From assembly GCA_015179045.1 (NCBI GenBank), contig WHUZ01000101.1:62001-126000 (forward strand): 64,000 bases of DNA, written 5' to 3'. How positions within the stretch are numbered: the stretch's first letter is position 1; every line of letters starts with the position of its first letter. This DNA is from Kalaharituber pfeilii. Taxonomy: Eukaryota > Ascomycota > Pezizomycetes > Pezizales > Pezizaceae. This document shows positions 58,995-64,000 of the stretch, in pieces. Position numbers and translations under genes: made by a program. The notes beneath the pieces were generated by a model, which made no database searches, had not been told where the DNA came from, and worked only from the letters and a program-made list of their open reading frames with translations.

Positions 58995-59520
58995 ATGCTG
59001 GAGATCTATGCACTATCAGGTGCAGCTGGAGAGCTGTCAGTGATTGCGATTCCTAGTAGAACCAATCAAACCAAAGTCTCGAGAAGGAAAAGAGTATATG
59101 CTTCTTGTCATGGACAATTATTGCTGATATGTGGCCAGAGCTATCCTAAGGTCAAAAACCGATACAGTGGACACATTACTTACCATCGTCAATGGACTTA
59201 AAACAATGAGTGAAGCACACATCAAGGCCATAAAAGCAGATTGGGGAAGAAAATTCCGAAATAGTGCCCTAGAAGCAGAATTGAGACAATGCAGAATAAT
59301 TCTCAAGGAGATATACCAAGGCATAGTGAGACCAATGCTGTTGCAGAATGAACCAACCAAACTATAGTAATGATGGCTCGAACCGTGATCACTAGAGCTT
59401 GAGTTAGTCAAAACCTATGGGACGAAGTAGTCAAATGGGCAATGCACACAAAAAACCAGATTCCCTACAAGACTATAGGGCAAGAGTACATACATAGTAT
59501 CGAGTAGTTATCTACACTAA
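58995..59520 (+). pseudogene. Decayed Ty1/copia-like integrase fragment
   Basis: Broken frames give AIKADWGRKFRNSALEAEL, in the place of the integrase D-x-G-x-E-F block, then LLQNEPTKL (compare the Q-N-G-x-x-E-R block) and NLWDEVVKWAMHTKNQIPYK (compare the LW-A-x-N-x-x-P block of copia polyproteins). Several stops are present and no LTR was found. The match is from memory of conserved blocks, so it is tentative. Confidence 0.5.
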
Positions 59521-60160
59521 GGACAATACAAGTGGTAATAGGGAGGCCGGCAGAAGTTGCAACAAGACTACCGGCAGAGCTGCCCGGAGAAAAATCAAGC
59601 ACCTTACTTGGGGACTTCAGTATATACATACGTACTCACACCCATATATCCCCAGATTCTGCATGTACCTTGTTCCTGCTACTTTTACCTGTCACAATAC
59701 AAGCTTCCGTAGGCTCAAACGAAATAAATCGTTCCAGGCTACATACTTAATTCGTAAGGCTGCCTCACAACAGGTCTGGACCGTTCAGTGTGCGGTACCA
59801 CTTGACTTCGGCGGCGCTTGTGAGTCAAAGCGATTGCTTCTGGAACATACTATGGCTTGTGCATCGTGACACTTGCCATAATAGGAAATAACACCACGGC
59901 AGTCAATTCTATTCGACCAGAATTGCTCCATAAATATGAGGCACTCACTTCCCGTAAGTTCGAGCCTCACCATGAATTAGTTACCCAAACAGAGCACCAG
60001 CGCGCCGTCTTGGCCCTCCACGCACCATGCCTTATGCCGATGCGGTGGATGGAGGGCGAATAAGCCACTATTTCTTACACATCTCTATGTACCGGGTTAG
60101 CGAGGATGTTATTACTATTATTTGTTCTGTTCTTTTCCTCATTTATCTCCTATGTACATA
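59521..60160. other. No gene seen
   Basis: Possibly the continuation of the copia-like remnant; no recognisable motif. Confidence 0.35.
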
Positions 60161-60225
60161 AATCGCCATAGCTCTTAGGGCGGCAAGCGATAACTGATAT
60201 AAAAAAAAAAACAAAAAAAAAAAAA
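60161..60225 (+). mobile_element. Micro-retroposon, tail family B
   Basis: Starts about one base before stem ATCGC (partner GCGAT), has about 42 bp of tail and an A-rich run with one C. No target duplication is obvious. Confidence 0.75.
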
Positions 60226-60596
60226 GCCCTCTCCCGCCCACCGTGCAATATGCAAATCGCTATATCTTCCGGGCTTTGCTGTTCATTAGCATGACCAAGG
60301 ATACACGGGAAGGTACAGGAGGCACGTATCAGCAGTGGGATCAGCATCAGCTTTCCACCAATACATGGCTCACCGTTTCAAACGCCTAACCTACAGTAAT
60401 CGTTAGGCGTTGACAAAGGTTGGTAACTCTCAGTGAGATATACTTAATACTAGCCGTTATTTAAAAAAAGATATCTGGGAATATATAGGGCATTCTCGGA
60501 TAGTGTATGACTGCTGGACAGAATTATATGTATACCTGCAAAGGCAATCTCACATGAGAGAGAATCCAATTTCCAATCTCGCAACAATCTGAGCTG
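60226..60596. other. No gene seen
   Basis: Spacer between a micro-retroposon and the Gypsy LTR; nothing recognised. Confidence 0.4.
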
Positions 60597-61289
60597 TGTT
60601 ACGGCTAAGGTGAGACTTACCCGAGCAGGGGAACACTTACCCTGAATCCTTAGTAAGGCCAGTGCTGCTAGACCGGACTGATCACCCGTTAGGCTTGGCA
60701 GAGGATTCTTTGTGTTTGAATAGGGTAGTGCTAAGGAAGTGTGCGTCACCGTTGATTGTAAGGTCTTTAGGCCTGGCACTCGGTTTATGAAGCTAATATG
60801 CGCACATGCCCTAGTACATGTTATTATCTAGCATCTGTACTACGTTGCATGCTTCTTTGTTATGATTATTGGCATTGTTGAATTGCCGTTTCTTTATTTG
60901 CTTGCCTAGTCATGTATGATGCGCTCAGTCTATTTAAGCACAGGCGATAGCACAGTTGAAGAATCAAGACACAAGCGGTGTTCTAAGTTCTCTATTACTC
61001 TGAAACCTATCGTTTCCTCATTACGCCCGTGAATCGCTCCGCTCCGCTGCGCGCTCCACGCAAAACAGCTGCCCTTCTGGCCCGCCGTATATACAACTCC
61101 GTAGCCATTTCGGCCCGCAGCATATACGCCTCCGTAGCCTCTCCGGCCCGCAGCATATACGCCTCCGTAGCCGGCCCGCCGCATATACGCCTCCGTAGCG
61201 ACTCCGGCCTGCCGAATACGCACCTCCGTAGCCGTAACATCCAGTGCCTTCCAGCGCCCACCGGAGCCTAGCCCCTCACGCCCGTAACA
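60597..61289 (+). mobile_element. Gypsy 5' LTR
   Basis: 693 bp beginning TGTTACGGCTAAGG and ending CGCCCGTAACA, matching solo LTRs at 43375, 44323 and 46200 at its ends. GTCTATTTAAGC near 60930 is TATA-like. The block 61060-61230 holds degenerate CCTCCGTAGC/GCCCGC repeats. It is followed directly by gag-like sequence, so it is a 5' LTR; the 3' LTR is not in the window and the 5' duplication cannot be checked. Confidence 0.82.
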
Positions 61290-61325
61290 TTACACCGCTC
61301 CTTCACATACCACCCCGCCTACACA

Positions 61326-63255
61326 ATGTCGGCACCTGAAGGCTCATCCGCTGTCTCCTCTTCCTCGAGGACCTCTCCCCAGAGATGTCACCAACCTCGA
61401 GCAAGCGAATACCAACCAGGAAATCAAGGACTATGTGGATCGCCATTACGGCGAGCTAGAACAGCACATCGCCCAAGCCTGTGAGCGTATAGATCTCCTG
61501 GCAGAAGCGTTTCAAGGTAATGTATCCACTCCTCTCTCCCAGAGCTAGCAAGAACTGCAAAACACGATAACCCACGTTGCCCAGCTACTGGCAAGTATGC
61601 AAGGACAGATGCTACAGCAGTCATCATTCGAACCGGTGGCTACACCATAGCCACAACGACCACAGCCCTGTGCCCATTCCGCCGGGTACTGATGGTGCGG
61701 GTACTCCTCCTCCTCGTGCCCCGCCTTGCGGTTCTCGTCGAGCATGAGACCCTACGCCTCCTCGTTTTCCCCATGAGTCAATCATTGCCGTGGGGCCGTC
61801 GTCCTCCTCGTACCTCTCCTCGCGGCTCTCGCCGAGCCCGAGATCCGACGCCTCCGTCAGTTGATGCCATGATGCCTTCCTCCTCCTGCGAAGATTCCCC
61901 CTCCAGATAAGTTCGATGGGGATGCAAAAGAGCTTGACAAATCTTCTCTTCCTGGTCCATCGTTGGATTAGGAGTTCACTGATGACGACGAAACCCTTGA
62001 TGTGTTCACCTCTCGCTTGAAGGGCCCTGCCCTCACCTTTTTCCGTCAGAACCTCCACCGTCATAGGCCACAGCTTTCACCCTACTGTGTACGGCCTTCC
62101 AGGACTCCTCAGCCATTGCTGAGGCCGCTCGAAACATTCGGACGCAAGCAGTGGGGTAGATTGCAGGATTTCTTAACTGAAATCGACGAAGTACGAGTAC
62201 AATGATGTGGCAAAGATCCCCGATCCCGTCCTCATTTCCTACGTTTCCGCCAGATGTCCGGAACCTTTTAGCCGGCCATCGTGAGTGTCGAAGCAACTAG
62301 AACCAATGGAAGTTTCCATTGTCGACGCCCTGGGAAAGCCTAGGATATAAGCGCTTCACTCCCTCCACCACCAAGACAAACATCACCTCCAGCAGTAGCT
62401 TCACGATACAGCCACCTCTACCTCCGAAGAACAAGAAGAACGTTGACATACCTGAAGAAATGATTCAGAAGAAAAGCAACTGATGCATCAAGTGTGTTAA
62501 GAGTGGCCATAGGGTCACCGCGTGCTGGAGAAGAAGTAGTGGAAGCGTAGGGGATGGGAGAAGACGTGGTAGCAACCCAACCGAAGCCAAAGAAGGAAGA
62601 CAAAGGGGAAGTACAACGCCCTGGAGTCACGAATCTGCTCTCTCGAATCACAGATATCTCCTAGCCCAAAAGAAGACAAAGACAGACACTGGCCACCTCG
62701 AGATACAGGCCTTCGACGATTGCGAGAGGATCACTGAACTGTCTGACTTGGAGTACATGGGGACCCTGCTCAGCGTGTAGGACTCCCTGTCACAGCGACC
62801 TCCTCAGTTGCGAGGTAAAATTCAAAACTGGGAAGACCGTTAGGGCTATTGTGGACTGTGCGGCCCCTGCGCCGATTGTTACTTTGGCAGATTGGGTAAG
62901 GAGTTGAGATTGAGGCCACGAAGCAAGGCCTGCGATGATTAAGCAAGGTGATGATGTTTTGTGAATACTTCATTTTCGTTCTCTGGCATTCCGGTTCCCG
63001 AATCTGTTTCTTCTGCTTTGGATTATGTGCATCCTATTGGCGTTCCGGGAAACCTAATACGGTCTCTGTTGATTTTATTTCGCCTTCTGTTTTGGACTCT
63101 CACCAAGGGGGTCTGTTCTGAACTCCTGCCAGACGGTTAAGGAATTTGTTTTTGATTTGATGCCGAAGTTATGGATATCGGCGACAAGGAATGCATCATT
63201 GGTTTGTCCTGGTTAATGGCTTTCCGATTGATTGTGTTTATGGCGTTTTGAAGCA
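61326..63255 (+). pseudogene. Gypsy gag-protease remnant
   Basis: Starting at the ATG at 61326, frames are broken many times. Recognisable parts in order: a helical gag segment (NQEIKDYVDRHYGELEQHIA, about 61410), KFDGDAKELD (about 61912), a nucleocapsid zinc knuckle CIKC-x4-H-x4-C (about 62475-62520), a protease-like VRAIVDCAAPAPIV (about 62845) and the protease end ECIIGLSWL (about 63190). No RT, RNase H or integrase follows, so the element is truncated. It gives a family identity to the solo LTRs of this window. Confidence 0.7.
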
Positions 63256-63596
63256 TAGCATGTTTGATGCACTTGCGTTGAGTTGCTAAGTCGCTGCCAA
63301 GTTATCCCGTCCTCCCTATCAACCACATCTTCCAGCGCGAGCTCAACAAACGTTGGTTTGCCTCCGTTCTGGGGAAAATAAATGGCACGCGCGGAAGGCT
63401 TCGCAGGGTCTTTGGGTGGATAGAGTGGAGTTTCGCTAGAACAGAGATGTTTGTGAACCTTATAGTCGTATTTCTGGCATGACTTGCCGCAATACCAGAC
63501 ATGCTTGCATCGAGCACAAGTGTTGGTGGTTTGCTGCCCGCAAAGGTTGCAATTATGTGTCACGGTAGCGGCTTTGGGGGATTCCATACTCGACAT
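63213..63596 (-). pseudogene. MYND zinc-finger protein, 3' end replaced by the Gypsy remnant
   Basis: ATG at 63596. Residues 16-53 form a MYND finger: CNLCG, CARCKHVWYCGKSC, then QKYDYKVHKHLC, with all eight ligands present. Family role: protein-protein contacts, often in transcription or chromatin regulators. The following residues (PSARAIYFPQNGGKPTFVEL) are gene-like up to about 63290. Beyond that the frame enters antisense Gypsy protease sequence and stops at 63213, so the last 25-35 residues are probably not native. MYND proteins of this kind are usually longer. Likely truncated by insertion. Confidence 0.75.
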
Positions 63597-64000
63597 GTTG
63601 AAATTTATGTCGTGCTGAAGATTCGCTCGGTAAATTGTTCACTGGAACGATTTTAACAGGTGCTCTCCTAATCTTTTAACAGCTCATCACACAGAATAAT
63701 TATGAGTGTCCAAGCCTAAGTCCGGCTGTGGTGCAATCATCTGCTAGTTCAGGCCACCAACATGCCGCGTTGTCGCATTCTGTAGTACCAGTACGCGTGT
63801 ATCGATACCAGTAGGCTTTATATTATCCAGCTGATCGAAAAGGTTACAGAAATTTTATATAAAGTGAAATAAACTATGGTTGAATAGAGTCACTTTAACC
63901 TGATATTTATCGCATGAAATGTAGTTCATACAACGTCATGCGCTGCTACTCCAGATGCACTGGCGAAGCCTGCCCAGAGGTATTGTGCTGCTCCAGTTGC
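63597..64000. other. No gene seen
   Basis: Upstream flank of the MYND gene to the window edge; nothing recognised beyond a presumed promoter. Confidence 0.4.

Overview
This window looks like part of a filamentous ascomycete (Pezizomycotina) genome. Evidence: genes split by 50-130 bp GT-AG introns, Tad-type LINEs with a C-terminal RNase H domain, LTR elements with 5-bp duplications, a Mutator-like element, and AT-rich blocks in which repeat copies differ by C-to-T/G-to-A transitions, as left by repeat-induced point mutation (RIP). All exon calls are by eye from splice signals and paralogue comparison; species and expression cannot be judged.

The main finding is a head-to-head gene pair repeated three times: a minus-strand coiled-coil gene and, about 1.1-1.3 kb away, a plus-strand Hsp70-like ATPase gene. 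Pair 1 is at <1-1442 / 2785-9856, pair 2 at 25214-26783 / 27905-30601, and pair 3 at 35349-37433 / 38570-41624. Exon number, intron phase and most exon lengths are conserved across copies, so the pair duplicated as a unit. The second Hsp70-like gene (647 aa) is intact. The third reads open (668 or 649 aa). The first is stretched to 7 kb by a LINE, a short retroposon and a MULE, all in introns, and carries one stop codon. The arrangement suggests co-expression and possibly physical partnership; the function is unknown.

Between the pairs lie repeats. 10.1-13.3 kb has truncated and nested LINEs. 13.5-15.8 kb has a 57-bp satellite invaded by a hAT-like MITE and a solo LTR, next to a second MITE. 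16.5-20.8 kb has a LINE with endonuclease, RT and RNase H. 21.7-22.8 kb has a solo LTR with two 17-bp minisatellites. 31.6-34.0 kb has a TA-flanked long-TIR element containing a second MITE. 42.1-47.5 kb is an AT-rich, RIP-like block with five solo LTRs. About a dozen very short poly(A) insertions (40-100 bp) carry only a LINE 3' stem-loop, most starting at the base of that stem.

The right part is gene-poor. It holds a secreted M43-type metalloprotease (47.9-48.8 kb), a serine-rich unknown protein (51 kb), a two-exon C2H2 zinc-finger gene (53.8-54.6 kb), a copia-like remnant (59 kb), a decayed Gypsy LTR with gag-protease (60.6-63.2 kb) and a MYND zinc-finger gene whose 3' end meets that Gypsy remnant (63.2-63.6 kb).
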